From contig NZ_CP035952.1 of NCBI RefSeq assembly GCF_004214895.1, positions 1,684,501 to 1,748,500 of the forward strand: DNA of 64,000 nucleotides, read 5' to 3'. Position 1 is the first letter of the stretch; every line of letters begins with the position of its first letter. This DNA comes from Pseudomonas tructae (lineage in GTDB: Bacteria; Pseudomonadota; Gammaproteobacteria; Pseudomonadales; Pseudomonadaceae). Below are positions 17,071-26,985 of this stretch, in pieces. The notes under the pieces are model-generated. The model ran no database searches, was not told the origin of the DNA, and was given only the letters and a program-made list of their open reading frames with translations. A program made the position numbers and the translations under genes.

Positions 17071-19712
17071 CAGCGTTTCACCAATCCAGTCAGGCCGCCC
17101 GCGATCAGGGCGGCGGTATCGGCCAGTGCCACCAACGGATCGAGTCCGGCCGGCACGGCCATGTAGCGAGGTTCCCAGTCCGGTTGGAACTTGTCTTTGA
17201 AGCGGCGCAGGCCCTGGAAGTTGTACAGCTGTTCACCGCGCTGGAACACCATCGAGCCCAGGCGTTGGGTCAAGGGCGCGCCACGCCGTGGTTGCAGCCC
17301 GGAGAGTGGCACCATGCCCAGGCTGAAGCGACCATAACCGTGCTGCTTATAGTGTTGGATCAGGCCGATCATCATGAATTCCATGGTCAGCTTCGGCGCT
17401 TCGGGGTGGGCACGCATCAGGTCAAGGCTGGCCAGTTCCAGGCCGCGGGTCTCCAGCAGGTTGGCAAACGCCACCGGCCGGCCTTCGAAGCGGATCAGGG
17501 CAATGCGAAAGTGCTGCAGGTAGTCGGGGCTGAAGCGGCCGAGGGAGAAGCCTTTCTCGCGCACGTTCTTGCCGCTGAGCCAGGCATCGGAAATGCTCTT
17601 GAGCTCGTGCAGTGGCGCCTGTCCCGGTTCGTGCACTTCCAGGCTGAGGCCGTCGCGCCCGCCCCGGTTCCAGGTGTAACGCAGGTCTTTCATCTCCTTG
17701 CCCTTGGCTTCGAGGTCAAAGCGCTTGAGGTCGACCCGGGCTTCTTCGCCCAGTTTGATCGCGGTCAGGCCTATGTCCATATAGAACGGCAGGTTCTCGG
17801 CCCGAACCTGGTAGAACACCGGGCGGGCATGGTGCACATCGCACAGGTCGCGGAACTGCCAGATCATCTCGGCGCGCTCATGGGCCGGGCCAATCGGGTC
17901 ATACAGCGCCACCAGGCTGCGGCCGCGGCGGGCATACATGAGAAAGGCATCGTTGTTGGGGTGGAACAGCAAGGCCTTGTCGCCGGTCAGCGCCAGGCCG
18001 CCATCAGGCTGATCGGATGCTTGCAGGATGGCATTGGCGCGTTGCAGTTCTTCGGCGCTGGGCAAGTGAATCACCGGGCGGGCGGTGCGCAGCAACCAGG
18101 TCAGGGCGACGATCACCAGCAGCACCGCGCTGCCCAGGGCCGAGCGCAGTCCGCGTGGAGCATCGGCGTCGAGGGTGAACTGCCACCACAGTTGATGGCT
18201 GTAGGGCACATCCTGATAGGCGAACAGCAGCAGCCACACCGAGGCGCCCAGTACGCAGGCGCTGGCGGCAAGATAAACCGGCGAGAACGGCAGTTCGAGC
18301 AAGCGGCTAGGGCGGTAGAACGAGCGCCGGAAGACTGCCAGCAGACAGGCGGTAAAGGTCAGGATGCTGGCCTCTTCCCAGTCGAAGCCTTTGAGCAGCG
18401 AGAGCAGGGCGCCGACCAGCAGCAGGATGGTGGTCAGTATCCAGGCCGCCGACAGGCGCCGTCGCAGGCCTTGAGCCAGTAGCAGGCAGAGTACGCCAAT
18501 CAGGCTGGCGCCAAAATGCGAGGCGTCGATCAGCCGGTGTGGCACCAAAAAGCCCAGGTGCTCCAGGCGCTCGTCGATTTCCGGCGTGGCCCCGGAGAAC
18601 AGCAGCACCACGCCAGACAAAAACACCAGCACCGCCAGCACCGGCGCCGCGAGGCCCGAAGCGGCCCGGATCGCCTGCTGGGCGAACAGCAAGCGCCGTG
18701 CTTCGCTGGCAAGCAGGAGGATGCAAGCCAACAGCAGTGGCAGCACCACATAGATCAGGCGATAGAGTAGCAGTGCGGCGGCCAGTGGCGCGGCACCCAG
18801 CTTGTCGGCAAAGGCCGCGAGCAGGATTGCCTCGAATACCCCGACGCCGCCAGGCACATGACTGAGAACGCCGGCGGCCAGGGCCAGCAGGTAGACCAGC
18901 AGGAAGGCACCAAAGGGCGGCGCCTCTGGCAGCAGCAGGTACAGCACGGTGGCGGCAGCGGCAACATCAAGGGCCGTAATGAGTAACTGCAGCAGGGTCA
19001 GGCGTGCACCTGGCAAGCGCAAAGTACGCCGGCCTACTTGCACCAGCAGGTTGTCTGCCAGGGCTTGTTCGGGCAGCCGTCGACGGTAGAGCCCGTAAAC
19101 CAGCGCCGCGCTCAGGCCCAGTATCGCCAGGGCGATTGCCGCCAGCAGCGCAGGGGCAAGGTGCAAGGCTGAAGCTGCAGCAGGCAGGTTGCTCAAGGTC
19201 GCCAGGGCTGCGAGTGGCGGCAGGGCACAGCCCAGGGAAAGGCTGGCGAACAGCGTCATCCGCGCCACTTCCGCGGCACCAATACCGTGACGGGCATACA
19301 GGCGATAACGTACCGAACCTCCAGACAGCAGCGACAGGCCAATGGCATTGCCGATGGCAAAGGCGCTGAAACCGCCCATCACCAGGGTGCGCGGCGGTAA
19401 CTCCACACCCGCATAGCGGCTGGCTGACCATTCGTAGCCGAGCAGAATGACGAAGCCGATCACTGTGGCCAGCAACGCACCGATCAGCGATGTGGGTGGC
19501 ACGCTGAGCAGCGAGTCATGCAGGGCATAGATATCCAGTTCGCTAAGCAGGTGGCGACAGGCGATCAGGGCAACGGCAAACAGCAGCAGGGTTACGCCCA
19601 GACCGATCGGCTGGCGATACTTGCTCAGGCGCTCAAGCATGCGCAGGCGATGCTCGGCAATCGGTAGTGCGGCGGTAACGGGGGCTTGTGTTTCAGGTGT
19701 CTGGGTGCGCAT
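17070..19712 (-). CDS. mprF: Aminoacyl-phosphatidylglycerol synthase/flippase MprF
   Basis: The roughly 880-residue protein has an N-terminal half of about fourteen transmembrane segments (flippase) and a C-terminal cytoplasmic DUF2156/GNAT-like domain (residues about 530-870) that moves an amino acid from aminoacyl-tRNA to phosphatidylglycerol. In P. aeruginosa the product PA0920 makes alanyl-phosphatidylglycerol under acid stress; lysyl transfer is typical of Gram-positive enzymes. The modification lowers negative surface charge and helps resist cationic peptides. Start ATG 19712 has GAGGTGG upstream. It is the first gene of the mprF-acvB unit. Confidence 0.92.
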   Translation of the reverse strand: MRTQTPETQAPVTAALPIAEHRLRMLERLSKYRQPIGLGVTLLLFAVALIACRHLLSELDIYALHDSLLSVPPTSLIGALLATVIGFVILLGYEWSASRYAGVELPPRTLVMGGFSAFAIGNAIGLSLLSGGSVRYRLYARHGIGAAEVARMTLFASLSLGCALPPLAALATLSNLPAAASALHLAPALLAAIALAILGLSAALVYGLYRRRLPEQALADNLLVQVGRRTLRLPGARLTLLQLLITALDVAAAATVLYLLLPEAPPFGAFLLVYLLALAAGVLSHVPGGVGVFEAILLAAFADKLGAAPLAAALLLYRLIYVVLPLLLACILLLASEARRLLFAQQAIRAASGLAAPVLAVLVFLSGVVLLFSGATPEIDERLEHLGFLVPHRLIDASHFGASLIGVLCLLLAQGLRRRLSAAWILTTILLLVGALLSLLKGFDWEEASILTFTACLLAVFRRSFYRPSRLLELPFSPVYLAASACVLGASVWLLLFAYQDVPYSHQLWWQFTLDADAPRGLRSALGSAVLLVIVALTWLLRTARPVIHLPSAEELQRANAILQASDQPDGGLALTGDKALLFHPNNDAFLMYARRGRSLVALYDPIGPAHERAEMIWQFRDLCDVHHARPVFYQVRAENLPFYMDIGLTAIKLGEEARVDLKRFDLEAKGKEMKDLRYTWNRGGRDGLSLEVHEPGQAPLHELKSISDAWLSGKNVREKGFSLGRFSPDYLQHFRIALIRFEGRPVAFANLLETRGLELASLDLMRAHPEAPKLTMEFMMIGLIQHYKQHGYGRFSLGMVPLSGLQPRRGAPLTQRLGSMVFQRGEQLYNFQGLRRFKDKFQPDWEPRYMAVPAGLDPLVALADTAALIAGGLTGLVKR

Positions 19713-19894
19713 CAACCACCTCGTGGCTTGCGCGCGACAGCTAGGCTGTATCCGGTCAAAGTACCAATCCCTATGGATGCGTGATGTCCGATATGATCGG
19801 GCCGCTGAGCACCTTGAGGATAGTTAAAGAAGTTTCATATTGCCCAAGCGGCGGGGCGCGTGGACGAGAGGGATGAATGTCGGAAGTATAGACG

Positions 19895-19928
19895 CAAAAA
19901 AGGCCACTTTTTTCAAAGTGGCCTTTTC
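19895..19928 (-). terminator. Terminator of the downstream initiator tRNA gene
   Basis: The minus strand shows an 11-base stem (AAGGCCACTTT with AAAGTGGCCTT), a four-base loop and flanking A and T runs, just after the tRNA 3' end. Confidence 0.9.
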
Positions 19929-19935
19929 TGTTGTT

Positions 19936-20012
<77 letters not shown>

Positions 20013-20024
20013 TCTGTGGGGCGG

Positions 20025-20052
20025 ATTCTACAGCGTTGAGCTTGGCTGTCAA
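20025..20052 (-). promoter_or_regulatory. Sigma-70 promoter of the downstream tRNA-fMet
   Basis: The minus strand reads TTGACA, 16 bases, TAGAAT, then a GC-rich discriminator (CCGCCCC). This suits a strong, stringently controlled tRNA promoter. Confidence 0.85.
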
Positions 20053-20105
20053 CGCTTAATTGTTGATTTACAATAAAAAAGTGCCTGGGACTTTATTCCG
20101 GGCAA

Positions 20106-20140
20106 AGAAAAAGGCCACTCGTTAGAGTGGCCTTTTTCTT
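20106..20140 (-). terminator. Terminator of the upstream initiator tRNA gene
   Basis: The minus strand shows a ten-base stem (AAGGCCACTC with GAGTGGCCTT), a four-base loop and a T-rich run. Confidence 0.9.
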
Positions 20141-20144
20141 TATT

Positions 20145-20221
<77 letters not shown>

Positions 20222-20233
20222 TCTGTGGGGCTG

Positions 20234-20261
20234 ATTCTACAGTTTTGCCTGGGGCTGTCAA
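20234..20261 (-). promoter_or_regulatory. Sigma-70 promoter of the upstream tRNA-fMet
   Basis: The minus strand reads TTGACA, 16 bases, TAGAAT, the same boxes as the other tRNA-fMet copy, with a GC-rich stretch before the tRNA start. Confidence 0.85.
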
Positions 20262-20438
20262 TAGCCCATTCGCAGAAATCCTTTTTCCTTCAATCGCTTA
20301 GCACCTGTAAAAAGCGCTGCAGGGCAGCAGGAGTGGGCCTTGCAGGGCGTCCGCGAGGCGAAAAATTAGTTGTGATGCGTGGCACTCGATCGAGTGAGAT
20401 ACTGCTTACATCACTTTAAACCTGTTCTTACGCCATTT

Positions 20439-21503
20439 ATGCCCCAACGCAAGATCATCCATATCGACTGCGATTGCTTCTACGCCGCCATCGAGATGCG
20501 CGACGACCCGCGCCTGGTTGGCCGGCCGCTGGCAGTGGGTGGTTCGGCGGAGCGTCGGGGGGTGATCGCCACGTGTAACTATGAAGCGCGGGCCTACGGG
20601 GTGCGTTCGGCGATGTCTTCGCGTCACGCGCTCAAGTTGTGCCCGGACCTGTTGATCGTCAAGCCGCGTATGGATGCTTATAAAGAAGCCTCGCGAGAAA
20701 TTCACGGCATCTTTCGTCAGTACACCGACCTGATCGAGCCGCTGTCGCTGGATGAGGCTTACCTGGATGTGTCGCAGAGCACCTGGTTCGATGGCAGCGC
20801 CACGCGCATTGCCGCGGACATTCGCCGGCGGGTTGCCCAGCAGCTGCATATCACTGTCTCGGCCGGTGTGGCGCCGAACAAGTTCCTGGCCAAGATCGCC
20901 AGTGACTGGCGCAAGCCCAATGGGCTGTTTGTGGTAACGCCGAACGAAGTCGAGGCGTTTGTCGCAGCCTTGCCGGTGAGCAAGCTGCATGGCGTGGGCA
21001 AGGTCACCGCTGACAAGATGGGGCGCTTGGGGATCATCCATTGCCTGGAGCTGCGCGACTGGAGCCGCCTGGCCCTGGCCCGTGAGTTTGGCAGTTTCGG
21101 CGAGCGCCTGTGGGGGTTGGCGCGGGGGATCGATGATCGTCCGGTGCACAACGACAGCCGTCGCCAGTCGGTCAGTGTGGAAAACACCTACGATACCGAT
21201 CTACCGGACCTGGCCAGTTGCCTGGAAAAGCTTCCGGAGCTGATGGAAACCCTTGCCGGGCGCATGGCGCGTATCGACGACAGCTATCGCCCGGGCAAGC
21301 CGTTCGTCAAAGTGAAGTTCCATGATTTCAGCCAGACCACCCTCGAGCAGTCGGGGGCAGGGCGCGACCTGGGCAGCTATCAGCAATTGCTCAGCCAGGC
21401 CTTTGCCCGAGGTGGCAAACCGGTGAGGTTGTTGGGTATCGGCGTGCGCTTGCAGGATTTACGTGCAGGTCATGAGCAGTTGGAGCTGTTTGGTCATGAG
21501 TGA
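20439..21503 (+). CDS. dinB: DNA polymerase IV
   Basis: DinB is the error-prone Y-family polymerase for translesion synthesis. The 354-residue protein has catalytic acidic residues in H-I-D-C-D-C-F-Y (Asp10) and S-L-D-E-A-Y-L-D, the steric-gate Phe-Tyr pair, helix-hairpin-helix region V-x-K-L-H-G-V-G-K-V-T, and a C-terminal beta-clamp-binding motif Q-L-E-L-F at residues 347-351. Start 20439 agrees with the family; the frame upstream to 20379 is not conserved in character. No CTG-N10-CAG LexA box was seen in the 200 bases upstream. Confidence 0.96.
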   Translation: MPQRKIIHIDCDCFYAAIEMRDDPRLVGRPLAVGGSAERRGVIATCNYEARAYGVRSAMSSRHALKLCPDLLIVKPRMDAYKEASREIHGIFRQYTDLIEPLSLDEAYLDVSQSTWFDGSATRIAADIRRRVAQQLHITVSAGVAPNKFLAKIASDWRKPNGLFVVTPNEVEAFVAALPVSKLHGVGKVTADKMGRLGIIHCLELRDWSRLALAREFGSFGERLWGLARGIDDRPVHNDSRRQSVSVENTYDTDLPDLASCLEKLPELMETLAGRMARIDDSYRPGKPFVKVKFHDFSQTTLEQSGAGRDLGSYQQLLSQAFARGGKPVRLLGIGVRLQDLRAGHEQLELFGHE

Positions 21504-21518
21504 TTGAGTTATGAGGGC

Positions 21519-21582
21519 AATCGCGGGGCAAGCCCGCTCCCACTGGGTGAGAATCCTGTGGGAACGGGCTTGCCCCGCGATA
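21519..21582. repeat. REP pair (inverted)
   Basis: Two inverted REP units with core CGCGGGGCAAGCCCGCTCCC surround a short spacer between convergent dinB and a lipoprotein gene. The right unit ends just before that gene's stop codon. Confidence 0.9.
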
Positions 21583-21584
21583 GA

Positions 21585-22538
21585 TCAGTGCGCGCCGGGA
21601 TCAGCGACCAGGCGGCCGGCGTCCTTGGTCAGCGCCTTGAGGAATTCCTCTTGCAGCTCCGGATCGTTGCGGGTCAGCTCGATCAGGCTCTGCTCCAGTT
21701 CGCTGGCTTCCTCTTCCAGGCCCAGCTCCGAGAGGCGCTTGACCCGATGTACCCACTGGCTGACTTCATCGTCTTCCAGATCGTCGAAAATCAGCTCGTG
21801 AGCTTCCACCAGTTTGCCGCGCAGGCTGGCGCTGATCAGCAGGCTGGCATCGCCACGTACATTGTTGTCTTCATCGGCGACCTGCAGGTGCAGAGTGCCG
21901 ATATGGGTGAGGTTCTGCTCGCTGAACGGGCTGTCGAGCAGGTTCAGGTGCAGCACGCCGTTGCGGTCGGTGGTCAGTTCGTGGTTGACCTTGCCGGCCT
22001 TGACGGTGACCGGACGTTCACTCCACGGGACGCTGGTGTATTCCTGGCGCTTGTCCTTCTGCACCTCGGCGATACCCGCCAGGTTCTGCTGGGCACGGCC
22101 GTTGGACTGAGCGTTCATGAACGGGTTGAGGCCGTCGAAACCATAGCTCAGCCAGTCATGGGTCACGCTGTCGGGCAGGTTGCCCAGGGCAAAGACGTTG
22201 ACCACATTGGCGCCGACACCGGCAACCACCGCCACCGCGCCCAGCGGAATCTCGTAGACCTCGCGCCAGGGCTGGTAAGGCGTATAGCGATCATAGCGAC
22301 GGGTCACTTCGAACTCGGTGACTTCGAAATTCTTCTGTTCGTGGATGCGCACACGCCGTTGCGGCAGCTCGAGTACCTTGGGGTCCCCGACATCGATCTG
22401 CAGGCTGTGTTCGAGCAGCTTGCGCTCGATGCGCTCCTCATGCTCGCTGCGCTGGGACATCTGGTTGGCGCAACCGCTGAGGAACAGGGCGCCGCACAGT
22501 GCGGCGCCCCCCAGGTTGATGGTACTTCGCTTGAACAT
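21585..22538 (-). CDS. Predicted lipoprotein of unknown function
   Basis: The 317-residue protein has a lipoprotein signal (positively charged start, hydrophobic core, lipobox L-S-G-C with Cys23) and a mature part with a hydrophobic stretch near residues 98-115 and an acidic C terminus rich in Glu and Leu. Residue +2 after the Cys is Ala, which suggests outer-membrane sorting. It lies 18 bases after proS and may be transcribed with it, as in other Pseudomonas. I do not recognise a functional domain. Confidence 0.8.
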   Translation of the reverse strand: MFKRSTINLGGAALCGALFLSGCANQMSQRSEHEERIERKLLEHSLQIDVGDPKVLELPQRRVRIHEQKNFEVTEFEVTRRYDRYTPYQPWREVYEIPLGAVAVVAGVGANVVNVFALGNLPDSVTHDWLSYGFDGLNPFMNAQSNGRAQQNLAGIAEVQKDKRQEYTSVPWSERPVTVKAGKVNHELTTDRNGVLHLNLLDSPFSEQNLTHIGTLHLQVADEDNNVRGDASLLISASLRGKLVEAHELIFDDLEDDEVSQWVHRVKRLSELGLEEEASELEQSLIELTRNDPELQEEFLKALTKDAGRLVADPGAH

Positions 22539-22556
22539 GATTACTCTTGCGTTGGC

Positions 22557-24272
22557 TTAGCGACGAATGCGGGCTTGCAGGAACGACAGCACCTGGGCCA
22601 CTGGCAGCGGCTGTGCGTCACGCTCGGTGCGGTGCTTGTATTCCAGGTTGCCATCGGCCAGGCCGCGATCGCTGATCACGATGCGGTGCGGGATGCCGAT
22701 CAGTTCCATGTCGGCGAACTTGATCCCCGGGCTGGTCTTCTTGTCACGGTCGTCCAGCAGCACTTCGAAACCGGCAGCGGTCAGTTCGGCGTACAGCTTG
22801 TCGGTCGCTTCGCGAACCTGTTCGGTTTCATAGCGCAGCGGTACCAGGGCGATCTGGAACGGTGCCAGGGCGTCACTCCAGATGATGCCGTTGTCGTCGT
22901 AGTTCTGCTCGATGGCCGCGGCCACCACGCGCGATACGCCGATGCCGTAGCAACCCATGCTCAGGGTCACCGGCTTGCCGTTCTCGCCCAGTACCTGGCA
23001 CTTGAGGGCCTCGCTGTACTTGGTGCCGAGCTGGAAGATATGCCCGACTTCGATGCCGCGCTTGATCACCAGGGTGCCCTGGCCATCCGGGCTTGGGTCG
23101 CCTGCGACGACGTTGCGCAGGTCGGCCACTTGCGGAACCGGCAGGTCACGCTCCCAGTTGACGCCAAAATAGTGCTTGTCGTCGATGTTGGCACCGATGC
23201 CGAAGTCGCTCATCAATGCGACCGAGCGGTCGATGATGCACGGCAGCGGCAGGTTCAATGGGCCGAGGGAACCGGCACCGGCGCCAATGGCGTCGCGCAG
23301 TTCGTCATCGGAGGCCATGACCAGCGGGCTGGCAACCTCTGGCAGGTTGGCGGCCTTGATTTCGTTCAGTTCATGGTCGCCACGCACGATCAGGGCAATC
23401 AGCTTGCCCTCTTCGGCGGCGTGGACGATCAGGGTCTTGACGGTCTTTTCGATCGCCAGGTCATAGTTGTCGACCAACTGGGTGATGGTCTTGGCGTCCG
23501 GGGTGTCGACCAGGCGCAGCTCTTGAGTCGGCGCAGGGCGCACGGTTTCCCGTGGGATGGCCTCGGCCTTCTCGATGTTGGCGGCGTAGTCGGAGCTGTC
23601 GCTGAAGATCACATCGTCTTCACCGGACTCGGCCAGCACGTGGAATTCGTGGGAATAGCTGCCACCGATCGAGCCGGTGTCAGCCTGCACTGGGCGGAAA
23701 TCCAGGCCCAGGCGGGTAAAGATGTTGCTGTAGGCCAGGTGCATGCGATCGTAGGTTTCCTGCAGGGAAGCCGGATCGGCATGGAAGGAGTAGGCGTCCT
23801 TCATGATGAACTCGCGACCACGCATCAGGCCGAAGCGCGGACGGATCTCGTCACGGAACTTGGTCTGGATCTGGTACATGTTCAAAGGCAGCTGTTTATA
23901 GCTGTTGAGTTCGTTGCGTGCCAGGTCGGTGATGACCTCTTCGTGGGTCGGGCCCACGCAGAACTCGCGACCGTGGCGGTCCTTCAGACGCAGCAGCTCA
24001 GGGCCGTACTGTTCCCAGCGGCCGGACTCCTGCCACAGCTCGGCAGGCTGGATGGCCGGCATCAGCACTTCCAGGGCGCCAGCGGCGTTCATTTCCTCGC
24101 GGACCACGGCTTCGACCTTGCGCATTACCCGCAGGCCCATCGGCAGCCAGGTGTACAGGCCGGAGGCGAGCTTGCGGATCATGCCGGCACGCAGCATCAG
24201 CTGGTGGCTGATGACGACCGCGTCGGAAGGGGTTTCTTTTTGAGTAGCGAGCAAATATTGACTGGTGCGCAT
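22557..24272 (-). CDS. proS: Prolyl-tRNA synthetase
   Basis: The 571-residue protein is a bacterial-type class II prolyl-tRNA synthetase. Motif 1-3 regions are visible, including [12 protein letters not shown] and G-C-Y-G-I-G-V-S-R. An INS/YbaK-like editing domain sits between motifs 2 and 3 (about residues 225-405) and removes mischarged Ala-tRNA(Pro). Start 24272 (M-R-T-S-Q-Y-L-L) agrees with the family; the frame continues open to 24386 without support. The lipoprotein gene follows downstream. Confidence 0.97.
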   Translation of the reverse strand: MRTSQYLLATQKETPSDAVVISHQLMLRAGMIRKLASGLYTWLPMGLRVMRKVEAVVREEMNAAGALEVLMPAIQPAELWQESGRWEQYGPELLRLKDRHGREFCVGPTHEEVITDLARNELNSYKQLPLNMYQIQTKFRDEIRPRFGLMRGREFIMKDAYSFHADPASLQETYDRMHLAYSNIFTRLGLDFRPVQADTGSIGGSYSHEFHVLAESGEDDVIFSDSSDYAANIEKAEAIPRETVRPAPTQELRLVDTPDAKTITQLVDNYDLAIEKTVKTLIVHAAEEGKLIALIVRGDHELNEIKAANLPEVASPLVMASDDELRDAIGAGAGSLGPLNLPLPCIIDRSVALMSDFGIGANIDDKHYFGVNWERDLPVPQVADLRNVVAGDPSPDGQGTLVIKRGIEVGHIFQLGTKYSEALKCQVLGENGKPVTLSMGCYGIGVSRVVAAAIEQNYDDNGIIWSDALAPFQIALVPLRYETEQVREATDKLYAELTAAGFEVLLDDRDKKTSPGIKFADMELIGIPHRIVISDRGLADGNLEYKHRTERDAQPLPVAQVLSFLQARIRR

Positions 24273-24383
24273 GGTAGGCCGTTGTCGGTTGCTTAAGACT
24301 TTGAATGACCCCGCATTGTACGGGGGCGAATCGGTGGCGTACAGGATGCCGGAGCTTGACGGCGTTGTCAGCCCGTATTCAGG

Positions 24384-24412
24384 CAAGAAAAAGCCCGGCA
24401 GTGCCGGGCTCC
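24384..24412 (-). terminator. Terminator of oprD
   Basis: The minus strand has a GC-rich hairpin (AGCCCGGCA with TGCCGGGCT) followed by TTTTTCTT, about 30 bases after the porin stop. Confidence 0.85.
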
Positions 24413-24442
24413 TTCGTACTGGGGATACTGAAAGCCCGGGGC

Positions 24443-25747
24443 TTACAGGATGCTCAGCGGGTACTCGACGATCAGACGGAAGTCGTTGTTGTCGGCGGTG
24501 TAGTCTGCGTTGTACGCATCGTTGGCGCGGTAGATGGCATGACGGACGCGGAACGACAGGTCTTTGGCTGCGCCTTCCTGGATCACGTACTTGGTCTCGA
24601 AGTTGAACTCGTTTTCCTTACCTTCGGTGTTGGACGTGGTCTCGATGTTGTCACCGTGTACATAACGCGCCATGAAGCTCAGGCCGGGTACGCCGTAGCT
24701 GGCCATGTTCAGGTCGTAGCGCGCCTGCCAGGATTTCTCTTCTTCGCCGATGAAGTCGGAGATCTGGATGGAGTTGGACACGAAGATGGTGCCGTTACCG
24801 TCGACACCGTACAGGTAGGCCGAGTCGCCGGTCGAGCGCTGATAGGCCAGGGTGAACTTGTGAGCGCCCAGGCTATAGGCGGCTGCCAGGCTCCACAGTT
24901 TGTTGTCCAGCTCGCCGTACAGGGCCTGGCCCTGGTCCTTGGTGCGGTAGGCGTTGAAGTCGAAGTTCAGCGACTGGCTGTCATCGATCGGCAGGGTGTA
25001 GTTGAGGTTGATGTACTGCTTCTTGAAGTAGTCATCGACATCGGAAGCTGCCAAGGTACCGACGAAGTTGTCAGTGAAGGAGTAGGTGGCGCCGGCAATG
25101 TTGGCCGAGGTCAGGCCCGGGGTGTGCTTGCCGTTGATGCTATCCTTGCCCATGCCGGTCTGCGAGCTCAGGGCGGTGAAGCGACCTGCGCTCAGTTGCA
25201 GGCCCTTGATTTCGTCGCTGGTGATCAAGGTACCTTCGGCGACTTCAGGCAGCAGGCGGCTGTCGTCGGTTGCGAAAACCGGGCTGGCAACGAACTGGCG
25301 ACCGTACTTGAGCACGGTGTCGGAGACGCGCAGCTTCACCGCGCCACCGGTCTTGCCTTGTGCGTCTTCTGGCTTGCCGTCGCTGTCGGTGCGGAACAGG
25401 CCGTTACCGGCACGGCCTTCGCCGCCGTCGAAGCGTGCGGTACCCATGGCCATGGCGTCGACACCAAAGCCAACGGTACCCTGAGTGAAGCCGGATTCGT
25501 AGATGCCCAGCATCGAAATACCGCTGTCTTCGCGGTAGCCGTTCTTGAAGCCGCTGCTCTTGGTCGCATCAGGGACGTTGCCGGCGCCATTGCGGAAGTC
25601 GCGGTTCATGTACATTGCACGGGTTTTGACAGACAGTTTGCTGTCTTCAATAAAGCCCTTGGACTCGTCCTGAGAAGAGGCCACTGCCAACTGCGAGGTG
25701 CCGGCTGCAACAGCCAGGGCGATTACGCTCCACTTCATCACGCGCAT
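24443..25747 (-). CDS. oprD: OprD family outer-membrane porin
   Basis: The 434-residue protein has a signal peptide (about residues 1-23, ending V-A-S) and the beta-barrel features of the OprD family, ending in a C-terminal aromatic/hydrophobic strand. OprD of P. aeruginosa takes up basic amino acids and small peptides and admits carbapenems. The place between proS and the HIT/slyX genes is the same as oprD in PAO1, which supports the name. AAGGAG stands 9 bases before ATG 25747. Two TGTCGC half-sites upstream suggest control by ArgR, as known for oprD. The exact substrate here is not proven. Confidence 0.88.
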   Translation of the reverse strand: MRVMKWSVIALAVAAGTSQLAVASSQDESKGFIEDSKLSVKTRAMYMNRDFRNGAGNVPDATKSSGFKNGYREDSGISMLGIYESGFTQGTVGFGVDAMAMGTARFDGGEGRAGNGLFRTDSDGKPEDAQGKTGGAVKLRVSDTVLKYGRQFVASPVFATDDSRLLPEVAEGTLITSDEIKGLQLSAGRFTALSSQTGMGKDSINGKHTPGLTSANIAGATYSFTDNFVGTLAASDVDDYFKKQYINLNYTLPIDDSQSLNFDFNAYRTKDQGQALYGELDNKLWSLAAAYSLGAHKFTLAYQRSTGDSAYLYGVDGNGTIFVSNSIQISDFIGEEEKSWQARYDLNMASYGVPGLSFMARYVHGDNIETTSNTEGKENEFNFETKYVIQEGAAKDLSFRVRHAIYRANDAYNADYTADNNDFRLIVEYPLSIL

Positions 25748-26556
25748 CGTGATTTGCTCCTTTGGTTTTTAGGAAGAGTACTGCCGTCACTGTTTGGTTT
25801 TTTTATCAGTGCGGCTCTTTCTTTTTGTGTCGGCGGAAATGTATATCACGCTGACCTGCGTTGGCGATATGGGCGTCCAGAACCTTTCGGTAACTTTACG
25901 GTCATGTCGCTAACAGTTATGTCCCTGTCGCAAACCACGCCCCGGGTTTCGCGGGCCGTACAACTCCAGCGCTGTTTCAAGCGGATTAAGGATAGGTAAA
26001 AACAATCTAGCCCCTTGCCCCCGAAACTCCCTGGTTAACCCATGCAGCTGTTGTTATTTGTCGCCTTCCACCGCATCAATGCAGGTGTCGTGCCGACTGT
26101 GGCGGATGACAATGCAACAAGCGTGCACAAAAGCGAACAGCTTCACGAATTTTTCACTTTTTCAGCCTGCAAGGTGGCTGCGGTGCCGTGAAACCGGGGG
26201 TCAAAGAACCATTGGTTAGCGCAAGCCGCGTGTGCTGGAATAAGGGTAAAAGTTGCCCGTAAAGTCAAAGCGTTACCGCGAAAGGCTAAAGCTGAGTAGT
26301 TTGTGGATGTTCAGTGGGCGAAACGGCGATGGGCGGTGTCATTTTGGTGCGAAAAGTAGCGTTTCCTCGCTCAGGCAGCGTAACACCCTCTCGCCCATGG
26401 GCCCTTTTGGCCGGGGAACTGGGCCAAATCGGTGCATCTCTTCATTTATAAAGGCAGCGGGCAATGCCCCGGCGCCCGATCAGGAGTATCCTGCTGGCAG
26501 TGGCTCGCGGTGGAGTTGTGTGAGCAAGGTATTAAGCTGTTGTAGGAGATTTCTCT
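25748..26556. other. Long intergenic region between oprD and the HIT gene
   Basis: About 810 bases separate the divergent oprD and HIT-domain genes. The oprD-proximal part holds a putative ArgR site. The remainder has short frames without ribosome binding sites. No tRNA or clear hairpin terminator was recognised; a small RNA cannot be excluded. Confidence 0.5.
25905..25931. promoter_or_regulatory. Putative ArgR operator upstream of oprD
   Basis: Two direct TGTCGC half-sites start exactly 21 bases apart (25905 and 25926). That is the spacing of the Pseudomonas ArgR consensus TGTCGC-N8-AA-N5 in direct repeat, though the AA positions are poorly matched. ArgR is known to activate oprD in P. aeruginosa in response to arginine. 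Confidence 0.45.
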
Positions 26557-26982
26557 TTGTTTGCTTTAGATCAACGTCTTCAACAAGACACCCTGTACCT
26601 GGGTGACTTTCCTCTTTGCCGGCTGTTACTGAGCAAGGATGCCAACTACCCCTGGTTTATCCTGGTGCCGCAGCGTGCGGATATCAGTGAATTGTTTCAA
26701 CTTGATGACAGTGATCAGCAGCAACTCTGGAAAGAGACTACAAGCCTGGCGCAAATCCTCAAGGATGTCTTTAAAGCCGACAAGATGAATGTGGCAACCC
26801 TCGGCAATGTAGTTAGCCAGCTACATATGCATGTCATTGTTCGTCGGCGCAATGATCCGGCTTGGCCAGCGCCGGTGTGGGGCAATAAGCCTGCAGTGGA
26901 ATACTCGCCACAGCAGTTGGTCGATATCCGTTTGCGTCTTGCCGAGGTATTGGTTGACGATTTTCAGTTCGCGGAGGCTTGA
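26557..26982 (+). CDS. HIT domain protein
   Basis: The 141-residue protein is a histidine-triad hydrolase-like protein. The triad segment reads Q-L-H-M-H-V-I-V at residues 88-95, so the first His of the H-x-H-x-H motif is Gln, as in a bacterial HIT subgroup. Nucleotide phosphoramidates or dinucleotides are typical substrates; the real one is unknown. The start is TTG 26557, supported by AGGAG 8 bases before it; no ATG lies near. slyX follows after 3 bases and is surely in the same operon. Confidence 0.88.
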   Translation: MFALDQRLQQDTLYLGDFPLCRLLLSKDANYPWFILVPQRADISELFQLDDSDQQQLWKETTSLAQILKDVFKADKMNVATLGNVVSQLHMHVIVRRRNDPAWPAPVWGNKPAVEYSPQQLVDIRLRLAEVLVDDFQFAEA

Positions 26983-26985
26983 ATC

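Noticed and set aside
20300..20330. A LexA box near dinB (CTG...CAG)
   Set aside because: The CTG and CAG found here are separated by 12 bases, or by 6 in another place, not 10.
21504..24296. A 930-codon open frame on the plus strand
   Set aside because: It runs antisense to proS and the lipoprotein gene, both of which are well supported; its composition is that of a shadow frame.
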